Assembly (NCBI GenBank): GCA_029975915.1 | Contig: JARKOC010000250.1 | Coordinates: 1-64,000 of the forward strand | Source: Bryobacteraceae bacterium | GTDB lineage: Bacteria; Acidobacteriota; Terriglobia; Bryobacterales; Bryobacteraceae | DNA: 64,000 bases | Direction: 5' to 3' | Shown here: positions 8,706 through 18,608 of the stretch, piece after piece | How the letters are laid out: the number at the start of each line of letters is the position of its first letter | Numbering within the stretch: position 1 is the stretch's first letter | Position numbers and translations under genes: made by a program | The notes under the pieces: generated by a model | What the model was told of the DNA's origin: nothing | Seen by the model: the letters and a program-made list of their open reading frames with translations, nothing else | The model's database searches: none

Positions 8706-9551
8706 ATGAAAATCGGGCAGATTGAGTGGAACGGCCGCACGACGGCCGCGGTCTTCGAGAAAGGCGCCGCGCGTCCGATCCCGGGCTATAGCCTGTTGGA
8801 ACTGATCAACAGGGGAGTAGTGGAGCGCACAAGCCTGGCGGAATTGGCGGCCAACCATGCGGCGAACACGAGGGAAAGCCTGCCCCCGGTATTGCCAGTG
8901 GAACCGGAGGAGGTGTGGGCGTGCGGGTGTACGTATGAGATGAGCGCGTCGTTCCGCGACGCCGAGCACGGAACACGCGAAGGCTTCTACCGCCACGTGT
9001 TCACAGCGCCGAGGCCGGAGATCTTCTTCAAGGGCACGGCGAGGGTTTGCGTGGGGCCAGATGGAGAGATCGGCATTCGCGAAGACTCGAAGTTCACGGC
9101 TCCGGAGCCGGAACTAGCGGTCCTTCTGGGTGAGCGAGGCAAGATCCTGGGGTATACGCTGGCCAACGATGTGTCAGCGTGGGACATCGAGAGGGAGAAT
9201 CCGCTGTATCTGCCTCAATCCAAGGTCTACACGGCATGCTGCGCGTTGGGGCCGTGGTTTGTAACGCCGGACGAATTGGCGGATCCCTATTCGCTTGAAA
9301 TGACGTGCCGGATCGTGCGCGCAGGGGAGACGATCTTTTCAGGCGCGGTTTCGACGGCCAAGCTCGGGCGGAAGATCGAATCGTTGATCGAGTACCTGAT
9401 GAGGGCAAATGAGGTTCCGGCGGGTTCGGTACTACTGACTGGAACGGGCATCATCGCGCCGCAGGAGGCTGCGCTGGCCGAAGGCGACGTGGTGACGATC
9501 GAGTCGAGCGGGATCGGGACGCTGTCGAACAAGGCAGTCGTGGTCCGGTAG
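8706..9551 (+). CDS. FAH-family enzyme, probable 2-keto-3-deoxy-pentonate (arabinonate) dehydratase
   Basis: A 281-residue fumarylacetoacetate-hydrolase-fold protein. Metal ligands are in the EPELAVLLG segment (ExE) and NDVSAWDIE (Asp), and the C-terminal half has LLTGTGIIAP and GDVVTIESSGIGTLSN. The EVWACGCTYEMSA and PEIFFKGT segments match the subgroup of 2-keto-3-deoxy-D-arabonate dehydratases rather than true FAH. Together with the dioxovalerate-type dehydrogenase 7 nt upstream, it would complete the route from a 3-deoxy-2-keto-pentonate to alpha-ketoglutarate. The ATG at 8706 is preferred over an upstream in-frame extension that overlaps the dehydrogenase. A homologous hydrolase or isomerase function remains possible. 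Confidence 0.78.
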   Translation: MKIGQIEWNGRTTAAVFEKGAARPIPGYSLLELINRGVVERTSLAELAANHAANTRESLPPVLPVEPEEVWACGCTYEMSASFRDAEHGTREGFYRHVFTAPRPEIFFKGTARVCVGPDGEIGIREDSKFTAPEPELAVLLGERGKILGYTLANDVSAWDIERENPLYLPQSKVYTACCALGPWFVTPDELADPYSLEMTCRIVRAGETIFSGAVSTAKLGRKIESLIEYLMRANEVPAGSVLLTGTGIIAPQEAALAEGDVVTIESSGIGTLSNKAVVVR

Positions 9552-9585
9552 GGAATGTGCTGCCGGGGCAAGGGCGCGATGCCGC

Positions 9586-10317
9586 TCAGGCGGACGAAAC
9601 GGGGGATGAAAGGGCCACGAGAAAGTTCCTGAGGATGTCCGCGGCGGGCAGCGGCGTCTCCGGTTCGGGGTGAAGGTTGGCCCACTCGAGAGCGAGGGTG
9701 AGGGTCAAGAATGCCGGGTGTAGCGATTCGTCCCCGCGGCCGATCGATGCCAGGGCCTTGGAAGGCCAGTTGGGGAAGGGGATCGTTTTAATGGGCTGGC
9801 GCTCAGGAGCAGCACATAGAGACGGAGGTGAGGTGACCAGGTATTCGCGGCAGCGCAAGGGGCGTTCCTCATAGATGGAACAGGATTCGTTTTCGAGAAA
9901 AGGGCAGGCGAGATCGAGGTCGAAGTAGCGGAACGCGAGCGACCGGATGAAATCCGGACCCGGATCGGCCGCGCCGGTGAGGATATCGAAGAAGCCGGTT
10001 TCCCGGAGCTTGTCCACGGCGGCGGCGAAGCGGGCATGGACAACCGGTTTGCGGTCCGGCGGCAGTGACGCGACGAGGGCAGAGATGCGGCGGGCTTCGG
10101 CGTGGGTGACCGGGACGTGCTGACGGCAGCATGCACCGCAACCGGCGCGGCAGCTCACCGGCTTCGCGGACGAGTGGGCATGGACCACGAGATCGGCCAC
10201 AGCATTGACCACGGGCAACAGGGTGGACACGGGGACAGGATCCGCCGGCAAGTGGACGGAGCATTCGTGCTTCATCCCGCACAGATTGAGGGTAAAGGTA
10301 GCCAAGCCCAAATCCAT
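9586..10317 (-). CDS. YkgJ-family cysteine-cluster protein (putative zinc/iron-chelating)
   Basis: A 243-residue cytoplasmic protein with the cluster CRAGCGACC (Cys56, Cys60, Cys63, Cys64) and a second cysteine set, CPFLENESCSIYEERPLRCREY (opening near residue 138), the YkgJ/FliB-like metal-binding pattern. The family is thought to bind a zinc or iron ion or cluster; its substrate is unknown. It is convergent with the FAH gene (34 nt between stops) and divergent from the sugar symporter. The ATG at 10317 has no Shine-Dalgarno but has TACGAT 8 nt upstream. A second Met at codon 15 is a less likely start. Confidence 0.83.
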   Translation of the reverse strand: MDLGLATFTLNLCGMKHECSVHLPADPVPVSTLLPVVNAVADLVVHAHSSAKPVSCRAGCGACCRQHVPVTHAEARRISALVASLPPDRKPVVHARFAAAVDKLRETGFFDILTGAADPGPDFIRSLAFRYFDLDLACPFLENESCSIYEERPLRCREYLVTSPPSLCAAPERQPIKTIPFPNWPSKALASIGRGDESLHPAFLTLTLALEWANLHPEPETPLPAADILRNFLVALSSPVSSA

Positions 10318-10325
10318 GGAGATCC

Positions 10326-10331
10326 ATCGTA
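10326..10331 (-). promoter_or_regulatory. Candidate leaderless -10 box (TACGAT) for the YkgJ-type gene
   Basis: TACGAT on the minus strand is separated by 8 nt from the ATG at 10317. No ribosome-binding site lies between them. Confidence 0.4.
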
Positions 10332-10367
10332 CGTCAGGGATCGGCGGAGACGCGAGGGCGGGCGCGT

Positions 10368-10376
10368 TGATAGAAT
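10368..10376 (+). promoter_or_regulatory. Candidate extended -10 (TGATAGAAT) for the sugar symporter
   Basis: TGA followed by TAGAAT matches the TGn-TAnnnT extended -10 pattern. It ends 13 nt before the ATG at 10390, implying a leader of only about 6 nt, and no Shine-Dalgarno is visible. Confidence 0.45.
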
Positions 10377-10389
10377 CGTCTGCTTACCC

Positions 10390-11811
10390 ATGAGCACAAA
10401 CAAGAAGGGTCTTTTCGTCACATCCGACGGGCGGAACGTCGCGTTCACGTTCGCGCTCGTCAGCTCCCTCTTTCTGTTGTGGGGATTCTGCAACGGGATG
10501 ATCGACGTGATGGACAAGCACTTTCAGAACGAGCTTGGCCTGACGAAGGCGCAATCGGCATCGGTGCAGTTCGCGCACTATCTGGGTTATTTCCTGATGG
10601 CCTTGCCTGCCGGCTGGCTGGCGACCAAATTGGGATACAAGGGCGGCATCATCGCGGGCCTGCTGCTGGTTGCAGTAGGCGGCTTCTGGTTCATACCTGC
10701 GACCTGGGTGAATGAGATGGTGCATGAAGGGCGAGTAACGCCGACCATGGCGTTCGTAGCCTTCCTGGTCGGCGTCTGCCTGATCGCAGCCGGGCTGACG
10801 TTTCTGGAGACAATCGCCAACCCGTATACGACGGTGCTGGGAGACTTGCGGTACGCGGCGACGCGGATCAACCTGGCGCAATCCTGCAATGGTGTGGGCT
10901 GGATTCTCGGGCCAATCGTCGGCAGCATGTATTTCTACGGGACTGATGCCAGCGGCCGCAGCACAGGGAGCGAGACGCTTTACATCCCTTACGTCGGTAT
11001 CGCGATAGGGGTGATCGTCCTGGCGGTGATCTTCTACTTCGCCAGCATCCCTGACATCAAAATGGAAGACGACTACCACCTGGACGACTCGGCGCCCAAC
11101 GTGGCGCACTCAATTTGGTCTCATAAGCATTTCACCTTTGCCGTGGTGGCGCAGTTTCTTTACGTGGCGGCGCAGGCGGGGATCTTCAGCTTTTTCATCA
11201 ACTACATGGTGGCCGAGCCGCCGCCGATCCCGGCTAGTTGGAATGAGGGGATGAATAGCCTGGCGTCAAGAACGGCGCTGCTGCACGATTGGCTGACGGG
11301 CTGGTTTGAGGTGAACTCACATGGAGTACTGGCGTTCACCGACAAGGGAGCGTCGAACGCCGTGTCGCTCGGGCTGATCTGCTTCCTGGTGGGACGATTC
11401 ACGGGAGCATGGATTCTGAAGCGATTCTCCGCGCACAAAGTGCTGGGTTTGTACGGATTGGCAAACGTAATCGCGACTCTGCTTGTATTCTTCAAGCTGG
11501 GCTGGGTCTCAGTTTTTTGCGTGTTCCTGAGCTACTTCTTCATGTCGATCATGTTCCCGACCATCTTCGCTTTGGGGATCTTCGGGTTGGGCGCGAGGGC
11601 AAAGAAGGCGTCAGCCTACATCGTCATGGCGATCATGGGCGGAGCATTACTGCCAAAGCTGATGGGATTGGTGGCCGACATGTACGACATGTCACGAGGG
11701 TTCATCGTGCCGATGTTCTGTTTCATTTTCGTTGCCTACTACGGATTCAACTGGCCGAAGTGGAGCAAGGCCGAGTCGTTGAACGGCGTGAATCCAGGTA
11801 GCGGGCATTGA
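10390..11811 (+). CDS. FucP-like MFS sugar:proton symporter
   Basis: A 473-residue polytopic membrane protein with about 12 hydrophobic helices. The N-terminal helix reads SSLFLLWGFCNGMIDVMDKHFQ in its span, and FAHYLGYFLMALPAG follows, both diagnostic of the FHS branch of the major facilitator superfamily (L-fucose, glucose/galactose permeases). FLETIANPY, a family motif, and the late GARAKKASAYIVMAIMGGA segment are also present. The ATG at 10390 is the first plausible start; upstream codons in frame are shadow of the opposing gene. It probably imports the sugar that feeds the nearby aldehyde dehydrogenase/FAH pair, but the exact substrate cannot be read from sequence. Confidence 0.88.
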   Translation: MSTNKKGLFVTSDGRNVAFTFALVSSLFLLWGFCNGMIDVMDKHFQNELGLTKAQSASVQFAHYLGYFLMALPAGWLATKLGYKGGIIAGLLLVAVGGFWFIPATWVNEMVHEGRVTPTMAFVAFLVGVCLIAAGLTFLETIANPYTTVLGDLRYAATRINLAQSCNGVGWILGPIVGSMYFYGTDASGRSTGSETLYIPYVGIAIGVIVLAVIFYFASIPDIKMEDDYHLDDSAPNVAHSIWSHKHFTFAVVAQFLYVAAQAGIFSFFINYMVAEPPPIPASWNEGMNSLASRTALLHDWLTGWFEVNSHGVLAFTDKGASNAVSLGLICFLVGRFTGAWILKRFSAHKVLGLYGLANVIATLLVFFKLGWVSVFCVFLSYFFMSIMFPTIFALGIFGLGARAKKASAYIVMAIMGGALLPKLMGLVADMYDMSRGFIVPMFCFIFVAYYGFNWPKWSKAESLNGVNPGSGH

Positions 11812-11874
11812 GGAATTTTTCAGCGCGGGCCGAAGGACCCATTCAGGCCGGAAGTGTAGTCAAACATACTGAAG

Positions 11875-12343
11875 ATGTGGATTGCCGCCATCGTAATGGT
11901 CCTTACTGGGTGAGCTGTGCCGGAAGAGGCCGCGGATAGGATCGTCGTCAACAAATCGACTCGAACACTGCTGCTGTATTCGGGTTCGAAGGTGATCCGT
12001 ACGTATCGTGTCGCGCTCGGGCGCACGCCCGGGGGCCCCAAGTTGAGGCAAGGCGATGGCAAGACGCCAGAAGGCGGCTATACGATTTCGGGACGCAATG
12101 CGAACAGCGCCTTTCACAGGTCTCTGTGCATCTCCTATCCCGATGCGGCGGATCGCGAACGGGCGCGGAGAGCAGGCGTTGATCCAGGCGGCGACATCAT
12201 GATTCACGGCCTGCCGAACGGTCAAGGCTCGATTGGACCGGCTCACAGATTGGACCGAAGGCTGCATCGCCATGACGGATGAGGAGATCGAGGAGATCTG
12301 GCGCCTGGTTCCGAACGGAACGCCGATTCGCATCAATCATTGA
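11875..12343 (+). pseudogene. L,D-transpeptidase (YkuD) lipoprotein, broken by a nonsense codon and a frameshift
   Basis: From ATG 11875 the frame reads MWIAAIVMVLTG, then TGA (11911-11913), then AVPEEAADRIVVNK in the same frame. This is a lipoprotein signal peptide whose lipobox Cys codon (TGC/TGT in L-T-G-C) appears to be TGA. The YkuD fold follows (RTLLLYSGSKVIRTYRVALG, KTPEGGYTISGRN, GGDIMIHGLPNGQGSIG). Near 12245 the frame breaks: the conserved end with the catalytic Cys (DWTEGCIAMTDEEIEEIWRL, NGTPIRINH) continues only in the +1 frame and stops at 12343. A GTG at 11917 could restart translation, but the product would lack the catalytic Cys. A sequencing error could explain one lesion, less easily both. 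Confidence 0.82.
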
Positions 12344-12481
12344 GAGGGCGCCGCTCCAGGCACCGGGCGGCCGGGCAAAAGGCTCGCGGCGCCAGGCGGA
12401 GAACGCAAAACCGCCGGGCGGCTGTGTGGAGGATATCCACGAGGCACACCCGGCGGAGAAGATCGAGACTGCCAGCGGCGG

Positions 12482-15400
12482 CTAGAAGACCAACTTCAGA
12501 GCGAACTGGATCTGCCGGGCCGGAGATGACAATCCTGTAATCGTGCCGAAGGCGTTATTGAGGACGTTACCCTGGGCTGCGCCGAGGTTGGTGGTATTGA
12601 ACAAATTGAAAAACTCGGCGCGGAACTCGACGCGGGTGTTTTCCCAGGGGAGGTTGAAGTCCTTGTGGGCGCCGCCGTCGAAGTTGAAGATGGCTTCGGT
12701 GGAGGCCACGTTGCGGCCGAGGTTGCCAAAGGGCCGGGAGGGATCGTTCGGGGTGGCGGTACTGGGCGCGACGACAGAGGCCTTATTGAAGTAGTTGGTC
12801 ACGCTCTTCTCGGGGGAGTAGATGCTGCCGCCGAGGTAGTTGGGACGGTAGGTGGGCGCCGTGGAAACCTGGAACGCGCTCGGTGGGGAGTAGCTGAGGT
12901 TGATGGGCTGGCCGGAGGTCATCGTGTTGATGCCGGTCAGGCGCCAGCCGCCGAGGATGGCATTGACGAAACCGTTCACCGAGGAGCCCCACTTTCGTCC
13001 GCGCCCGTATGGGACTTCCCAAACGGCGGTGCTAGTGTTGTTGATGGGCTGGTTGTAGCTGCCGATGCCCTTTTCGTTAGCGATGTCGCGGTAGTTGAGG
13101 CGCGAGTTATCGCCGTTGGAAGCCTCCAGGTGACCGGAGGCGTTGTCGATAACCTTTGACCAAGTGAAGCTGTTTAACAGGTAGAGGCCGCCCGAATAGC
13201 GGCGTTCGAGCTTCATCTGGAGTCCGTGGTAGTCGGAAAATCCACCGCCCCAGGAGATCTGGATGTAGTCGAAACCTTTGATCGGGCGGCGGGAGGCGAG
13301 GGCGAGGTTCTGGCCGGGCTGGTTGGGAACGGCCTGATTGTAATCGCCAAGGCTCATCAGGCCGCGCGAGCGGTTTCCGACGTAACCGATGTCGAAGAGG
13401 AGATCCCTGACGATCTCGCGCTGGATGGTGAAGTGCCAGCTTTCGACGTGGCTGGTGCGGTAGTCGGCAGGGGTGTAATTGGTCCGGGTCGTAGCGGTGG
13501 AAAAATTCGAAGGATTGACCAGTCCGTTGGGATAGCCAAGTTGGGTGGTGCGGAAGCATCCGACGTACTGATTGCCGGTGCAGAGCGGCTGGGTAGGCAC
13601 CTGGTTAATGGTCAGGTTGACGATCTGCGGGCCGTTGTAGCCGAGGAGATTTTCACCGCCGAGGCGGTTGAAGTGAATGTAGCTCGTACCGTAGCCGCCG
13701 CGCAGGACGGTGCGGGGCGTAAGCGAGTAAGCAACGCCGATGCGCGGGGCGAAGTTGTTCTTGTCCGGACGGACGAGAGCGCGTTCGTAAATGCCGCCGC
13801 TGGAGGCTTGAATGATTTTGACGGCAGCTGGGTCGAAGTTGGAGAGGCGGTTCTCGGCTTCCCATTGCGGGGTGGCAAACTCGTAGCGGACGCCGAGGTT
13901 GAGGGTGAGTTTGGAGTTCACTTTCCAATCGTCCTGGAAGTAGAGGAAGTGCATGCGCTGGCGGTAATTGAGGACGATCTCGTTGTTGAGGCTGTAACTG
14001 GATCGCAGGCCCATGAGGAAGTCGGCGAGGTTATAGAGGTTGTTGCTGGCGGCGCCGGTGGGGCGGGCGAACTGGCCGCTGTAGTTGTCCTGGCCGTACT
14101 GGGGGTTGAAGTCGAAGATGTCGGTATTGATCGACTGGTACTCGTAGCCGGTCTTCCAAACATGGCGGCCTGAGATCTTCGAGTAGTTCAACTTAGGGTT
14201 GAGGGTAGTGGGGTTCTGGAACTGGGGATTGGAGGACTGGCGGCCAAGGGCGGTGAAGCCCCCGATGGACTGGGCAGTGAGGCCGCCACCGATGACGGGA
14301 GAGTCTGGGAGTCCGGAGATGCCATATTCCTGGGCCATGTTGGGGCGTTCGGAGCCGAGCGCGGATTTGCCGCCTTCGAAGATGCTGAAGCCGAGGCGGA
14401 AGTCGAGGACGGAAGTGGGGGTAGCGTTGTAGTTGAAGCCCGCGGTGAACTGCTTGTTGAGTACGCGCACATTGCCGTTGGCGTTGCCTCCGGACGGGCC
14501 GGGGATCACGTGGTTTTCGGTCCGGTTCATGAGGCGGTGGCTGTATCGGCCGAAGACGTTGAACTTGCTATTGACGTAATAGTCGTACCGGATGTCGCCT
14601 TTGTCATCGACGGTGGGGGTAGGGGTAAGGTAGTCCCAGTTGTTGGAGGGCGCGACGCCAACGTTGCTGGAGCGGATGGGTGAGGGCAAGTCGCCGAGGA
14701 CCTTCCTGGCGAAGGCGGTGATGGCGCTCTGGGGGATGACGCCGTCGGTGTAGACGTCGCCGGTGAGCGGGTTGCGGACCGGAATGCCAAGATTGCCCTG
14801 CCGCTGACTGGCTGTGGGAATGCTGGCAAATTCCAAAACGCGCTGGACGCGGCGGAAGCCCTCGTAATTAGCGAAAAAGAACATCTTGTCCTTCACGATC
14901 GGGCCGCCAAGGGCTGCGCCGTACTGGTTCTGGACGAGGACGGGCTTACCGGTGGAGGGCCGGAAGAAACCGACAGCGTTGAGCTTCGTGTTGCGCAGGA
15001 ACTCCCAGGCCGAGCCGTGGAATTGGTTGGTGCCGCTGCGGACGCTGGCGTTGATGACTGCGCCTCCGGCGCGGCCATATTCTGCGGAGAAGTTGTTGGT
15101 CTGAACCTTGAATTCGGCGACCGCATCGGGGTTCAACTGCACGATCTGGTTCGAAAAGCCCTGGTTAGAAGTACCGTATGCGTTGTTGTCGACGCCGTCC
15201 AGCATGAAGTTGTTCAGTGAACTCCGTAGACCGTTGACATTGAACGATGCATCGCGGCTGTTGGCGATGTTGGACTTGCGGACGCCGGGCGACAGCAAGG
15301 CAAGATCTGCATAGGCGCGGCCATTGAGGGGCAGGTTGACGATTTGCGCTCGTCCGACGACTTGGCCGCGGTCGCTGGAATCGGTTTCGAGGAGACGAAC

Positions 15401-15754
15401 CGAGTCGCTGACGGTGACGCTTTCAGAGACTTCGCCGACCTGGAGAGTCAGGTTGACGCGCTGGCGCGCGCTGACTGTGAGGGTGAAGTCCAGCGAGGAG
15501 GTCTGCTTGAAACCGCCAGCCTCTGCTGTCACTTTGTAGCTGCCAATACGCTGGTTTAGGAACTGGTAGTTGCCGCTTTCATCAGTGGACGTGGTGACTG
15601 ACACGCCGGTTTGGGTGTTCAAAAGAGTGATCTTGGCGTTGGGGACAGCGGCTCCCGACTGATCGGCCACAGTTCCCAGGACAGTGGCCGTGTCGTATTG
15701 CGCCTGAAGCATGCATCCCGCCAGCAGGGCTAGAGCAACGAGAAATCTGGACAT
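12482..15754 (-). CDS. TonB-dependent-receptor-like outer-membrane protein with carboxypeptidase-regulatory domain
   Basis: A 1090-residue outer-membrane protein of the type expanded in Acidobacteria. A signal peptide (about 1-19, ending MLQAQ) precedes a CarboxypepD_reg/Cna-B-like domain (about 20-105: [37 protein letters not shown]), a plug-like region (about 115-230: [32 protein letters not shown]) and a long beta-barrel with many aromatic strands, ending FALKLVF with the terminal Phe needed for barrel assembly. It probably takes up oligosaccharides or siderophores. It is divergent from the TolB-like gene, with 243 nt between. The ATG at 15754 is chosen because it begins the signal peptide; TACCTT lies 6 nt upstream and no ribosome-binding site is seen. 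Confidence 0.9.
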   Translation of the reverse strand: MSRFLVALALLAGCMLQAQYDTATVLGTVADQSGAAVPNAKITLLNTQTGVSVTTSTDESGNYQFLNQRIGSYKVTAEAGGFKQTSSLDFTLTVSARQRVNLTLQVGEVSESVTVSDSVRLLETDSSDRGQVVGRAQIVNLPLNGRAYADLALLSPGVRKSNIANSRDASFNVNGLRSSLNNFMLDGVDNNAYGTSNQGFSNQIVQLNPDAVAEFKVQTNNFSAEYGRAGGAVINASVRSGTNQFHGSAWEFLRNTKLNAVGFFRPSTGKPVLVQNQYGAALGGPIVKDKMFFFANYEGFRRVQRVLEFASIPTASQRQGNLGIPVRNPLTGDVYTDGVIPQSAITAFARKVLGDLPSPIRSSNVGVAPSNNWDYLTPTPTVDDKGDIRYDYYVNSKFNVFGRYSHRLMNRTENHVIPGPSGGNANGNVRVLNKQFTAGFNYNATPTSVLDFRLGFSIFEGGKSALGSERPNMAQEYGISGLPDSPVIGGGLTAQSIGGFTALGRQSSNPQFQNPTTLNPKLNYSKISGRHVWKTGYEYQSINTDIFDFNPQYGQDNYSGQFARPTGAASNNLYNLADFLMGLRSSYSLNNEIVLNYRQRMHFLYFQDDWKVNSKLTLNLGVRYEFATPQWEAENRLSNFDPAAVKIIQASSGGIYERALVRPDKNNFAPRIGVAYSLTPRTVLRGGYGTSYIHFNRLGGENLLGYNGPQIVNLTINQVPTQPLCTGNQYVGCFRTTQLGYPNGLVNPSNFSTATTRTNYTPADYRTSHVESWHFTIQREIVRDLLFDIGYVGNRSRGLMSLGDYNQAVPNQPGQNLALASRRPIKGFDYIQISWGGGFSDYHGLQMKLERRYSGGLYLLNSFTWSKVIDNASGHLEASNGDNSRLNYRDIANEKGIGSYNQPINNTSTAVWEVPYGRGRKWGSSVNGFVNAILGGWRLTGINTMTSGQPINLSYSPPSAFQVSTAPTYRPNYLGGSIYSPEKSVTNYFNKASVVAPSTATPNDPSRPFGNLGRNVASTEAIFNFDGGAHKDFNLPWENTRVEFRAEFFNLFNTTNLGAAQGNVLNNAFGTITGLSSPARQIQFALKLVF

Positions 15755-15760
15755 GGGATG

Positions 15761-15766
15761 AAGGTA
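15761..15766 (-). promoter_or_regulatory. Candidate leaderless -10 box (TACCTT) for the large receptor
   Basis: TACCTT on the minus strand lies exactly 6 nt before the ATG at 15754. It is a weaker hexamer than the others in the set. Confidence 0.35.
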
Positions 15767-15997
15767 ACAGGCAATTGGAGGAGAATCAAGACAACATTTG
15801 ATGACAGGCCATAAATTGCTGGCACACAATAGGAAAACGTGTGCAGTGGATACAAGATGAACGGCGAGGCGGGGCGATTCGAGGGCGGACGCCAACCGCC
15901 GGAAGCGCGGAATCAACAGGCACAAACTACCCCGGAATGGGTGCACATGATAGACTCGCAACCTGAGAAGAAGTGGGTTGGCTAGGAGGTTGGTTGA

Positions 15998-17479
15998 ATG
16001 CGCGTGCGGCTCTCGATTGTGGTTCTGACATCAGGATTTATAACGGTCTGTCCATTGCCCGCGCAATTGGGAGGGTTTGAGGGCCGCGGCGATGTCGGCA
16101 CGGTGCTGCATGCAGGTGGAGTCCAATACGACTCCATTAAGAAGAGCTTTCGAATAACGGCCAGCGGTGAGAATTTGTGGGGGACAGAGGATGCTTTTCA
16201 TTTTGTCTGGAAGAAGGCATCCGGGGACGTCTCGCTTGCTGCCGGCATTGCCTTCGAGTCGCCGGGCGGAAATCCCCACAAGAAAGCCGTCCTCATGATC
16301 CGGCAAAGCCTTGATGCCGACTCTAGCTATGCCGACGCCGCTCTGCACGCAGACGGTCTGGCTTCTTTGCAAGCGCGGGACGCTCCGGGCTCCGCGACGC
16401 ACGAGATCCAGTCCGGCGTGAAGAGTCCAAAGCGCCTCAAGATCACCAAGCGCGGCAACCGTTTCTATATCTCGATCGCGAGCACGGGCGAAGCCATGCG
16501 CCCGGCTGGGGGCTCGATGATGGTCCCGATGGCTGATCCTTTCTACATCGGCCTCGGCATTACCGCACATGACAAGGATGCGGTCGAAACGGCGACATTC
16601 ACCAATGTCGAGTTCGTCCAGGAGCCTCCCGCAAGCACGCCGTTGAAGCTCTACTCGACGCTGGAGACCATCGCAGTGGCCTCAACTGACCGCCGCGTGG
16701 TCCACTTCGCCGAGGGACGATTCGAAGCGCCGAACTGGTCCAGCGACAACAAGCTGTACTACAACGGCGGGGGGCGCTTATACCGGATTCCCGCAGGCGG
16801 CGGCCAACCTGAACTCATCGATACCGGCTTCGCGACGAGGATCAACAATGACCATGTCATCTCGCCTGACGGCAAGCAGATGGCAATCAGCGACGGATCC
16901 CAGCAGGACCGGAAATCGCGGATCTACGTTTTGCCTATCGATGGCGGTACACCCCGCCTGGTGACACCAAAGGCGCCATCGTACCTTCATGGATGGTCAC
17001 CCGACGGCAAGACGCTGGCATACTGCGCGGAGCGAAACGGGAACTACGACATCTATACGATCCCGGTTGAAGGCGGCGAAGAAACGAGGCTCACCACGGC
17101 GGAGGGTCTTGATGATGGTCCGGAGTATTCGCCGGACGGTGAGTTCATCTACTTCAATTCGATCCGCTCGGGTCTCATGCAGATCTGGCGAATGCGGCCT
17201 GATGGGAGCGGACAGGAGCAGGTGACACCTGACGACGGCTATCACAATTGGTTTGCCCACGTTTCGCCCGACGGCAGGCAAATCGTCTTCCTGACCTACG
17301 AAAGAGAGGTCACAGGACACCCGGAAAACAAAGAAGTCATGTTGCGCCTTATGACGCTTGGCGACAAGAAGGTGCGCGTGCTGGCAAAGCTGTTTGGCGG
17401 GCAGGGGACGATCAATGTTCCTTCGTGGTCGCCCGACGGCAAGCGTATAGCCTTCGTGAGCTACCAGCTATTGCCGTAG
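15998..17479 (+). CDS. Secreted TolB-like PD40 propeller protein
   Basis: A 493-residue exported protein. A signal peptide of about 23 residues ends PLPAQ. Residues 25-215 look like a concanavalin-like, DUF1349-type domain ([27 protein letters not shown]). The second half carries at least five WD40-like PD40 repeats ([56 protein letters not shown]). Such proteins act in the periplasm or at the surface; the domain mix suggests sugar-polymer binding, which is inference. A textbook AGGAGG lies 8 nt before the ATG, in contrast with the leaderless-looking genes here. It is convergent with dgt, the stops being 13 nt apart. Confidence 0.8.
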   Translation: MRVRLSIVVLTSGFITVCPLPAQLGGFEGRGDVGTVLHAGGVQYDSIKKSFRITASGENLWGTEDAFHFVWKKASGDVSLAAGIAFESPGGNPHKKAVLMIRQSLDADSSYADAALHADGLASLQARDAPGSATHEIQSGVKSPKRLKITKRGNRFYISIASTGEAMRPAGGSMMVPMADPFYIGLGITAHDKDAVETATFTNVEFVQEPPASTPLKLYSTLETIAVASTDRRVVHFAEGRFEAPNWSSDNKLYYNGGGRLYRIPAGGGQPELIDTGFATRINNDHVISPDGKQMAISDGSQQDRKSRIYVLPIDGGTPRLVTPKAPSYLHGWSPDGKTLAYCAERNGNYDIYTIPVEGGEETRLTTAEGLDDGPEYSPDGEFIYFNSIRSGLMQIWRMRPDGSGQEQVTPDDGYHNWFAHVSPDGRQIVFLTYEREVTGHPENKEVMLRLMTLGDKKVRVLAKLFGGQGTINVPSWSPDGKRIAFVSYQLLP

Positions 17480-17492
17480 TTCCAATGGGCGT

Positions 17493-18608
17493 TCACCCGA
17501 GAAGTTGCCGGTAAGTCTTACGGAAGAAGCCATCGGTCATACCCGCGATGTAGTCGCATGTGACCCTATGCCGGTCCAATTGTTTGGCGCGGGCTTCATG
17601 ACTCTCCGGCAGGCTCCCGGGATTGACCAAATAATAGTCGAACAGCCGCCCTATCTCGTCCATCGCTCGCTGGCGCTCGGCCTTCAGTTGTTCAATTGAG
17701 TACACGCGCTGATACAGAAACGTCTTCAGTCCACGGTTGATGGTGGCGGCTTCGGGCAGCATGCGGACCAATCGCCGGCCGGCGCGGCGGACATCGTCGA
17801 CAGAGCTGCAACCCTCGATTTCGACGGCCTGCCTCGTGCCTTCGATGAGACCTGAAACCAGTTGGTCGATCAGCTTCCTCAACGTTTCCTGAAAGAGTAT
17901 GCCGCCGGGAGCCGTGGGATGACTTGCGCGCGCGGCGTCGAGGAGATCCGTGTAACCAGGGACGAGTGCCGCGATTTCCTCGAGCTTGAAAAGTCCTGCC
18001 GAGAAACCGTCATCAAGGTCCGCAGTGTTGTAAGCGACCTCATCGGCGAGATCAATGATTTGGGCTTCGAGCGGCGGTTTCAAGCCGGGTAGAAACCGGT
18101 CGAACTCCGGACGCTCGCCAGGATCGAAGTCGCGAGAGTGTTTGACCAAACCTTCGCGGACCTCGAACGTCAGGTTCAGGCCTGGGAAGCGGGCGTAGCG
18201 CCGTTCGAAATCCTCGACGATATGCAGGGCGTGGAGGTTGTGGTCGAAGCCCTCTCCGAAGCGGGCCATGGTCCTGTTCAGGGCCTCCTCCCCGGCATGC
18301 GCGAAAGGCGGGTGTCCGATGTCGTGAGCCAAGGCGAGGGCTTCGGTGAAGTCCTCGTCGAGGCTTAACGCGGAGGCCACGGTTCGGGCGATTTGGGCGA
18401 CCTCAATTGTATGTGTTAGCCTGTTGCGGAAGTGATCGGAGAAGCCCTCTCCGAATACCTGCGTCTTGTCTTCGAGGCGCCTGAATGCGCGCGCGTGCAC
18501 GATGCGATCGCGGTCCCGCTGGAATTCATTGCGATAGGGATGAGCCGCTTCAGGGTACTGCCGCCCCCTTAATAGATGAACCGGATACCGAAGCGCTACA
18601 AGGCTCAC
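17493..18608 (-). CDS. dgt: Deoxyguanosinetriphosphate triphosphohydrolase-like HD protein
   Basis: A 371-residue HD-domain phosphohydrolase that would cleave dNTPs to deoxynucleoside and triphosphate. The N-terminal RDRDRIVHARAFRRLEDKTQVF segment and then RLTHTIEVAQIARTVA plus ALAHDIGHPPFAHAGEEAL supply the H...HD metal motif of the dGTPase family; a later NTADLDDG gives the final Asp. Length matches the shorter, non-Enterobacterial dGTPase-like group. Translation starts at GTG 18608, overlapping the stop of the upstream TPR gene by 4 nt, so the two are coupled. The downstream neighbour is convergent. Confidence 0.92.
   Translation of the reverse strand: MSLVALRYPVHLLRGRQYPEAAHPYRNEFQRDRDRIVHARAFRRLEDKTQVFGEGFSDHFRNRLTHTIEVAQIARTVASALSLDEDFTEALALAHDIGHPPFAHAGEEALNRTMARFGEGFDHNLHALHIVEDFERRYARFPGLNLTFEVREGLVKHSRDFDPGERPEFDRFLPGLKPPLEAQIIDLADEVAYNTADLDDGFSAGLFKLEEIAALVPGYTDLLDAARASHPTAPGGILFQETLRKLIDQLVSGLIEGTRQAVEIEGCSSVDDVRRAGRRLVRMLPEAATINRGLKTFLYQRVYSIEQLKAERQRAMDEIGRLFDYYLVNPGSLPESHEARAKQLDRHRVTCDYIAGMTDGFFRKTYRQLLG

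Noticed and set aside
11911..11913. TGA in the L,D-transpeptidase signal peptide read as selenocysteine or cysteine
   Set aside because: No SECIS-like hairpin is visible after it, a selenocysteine lipobox is unknown, and a second frameshift further on points to a pseudogene.
13226..14173. 315-residue open frame on the plus strand opposite the large receptor
   Set aside because: Val/Gly/Ala/Glu-rich shadow of the barrel gene in a GC-rich genome, with no family motif and no ribosome-binding site.
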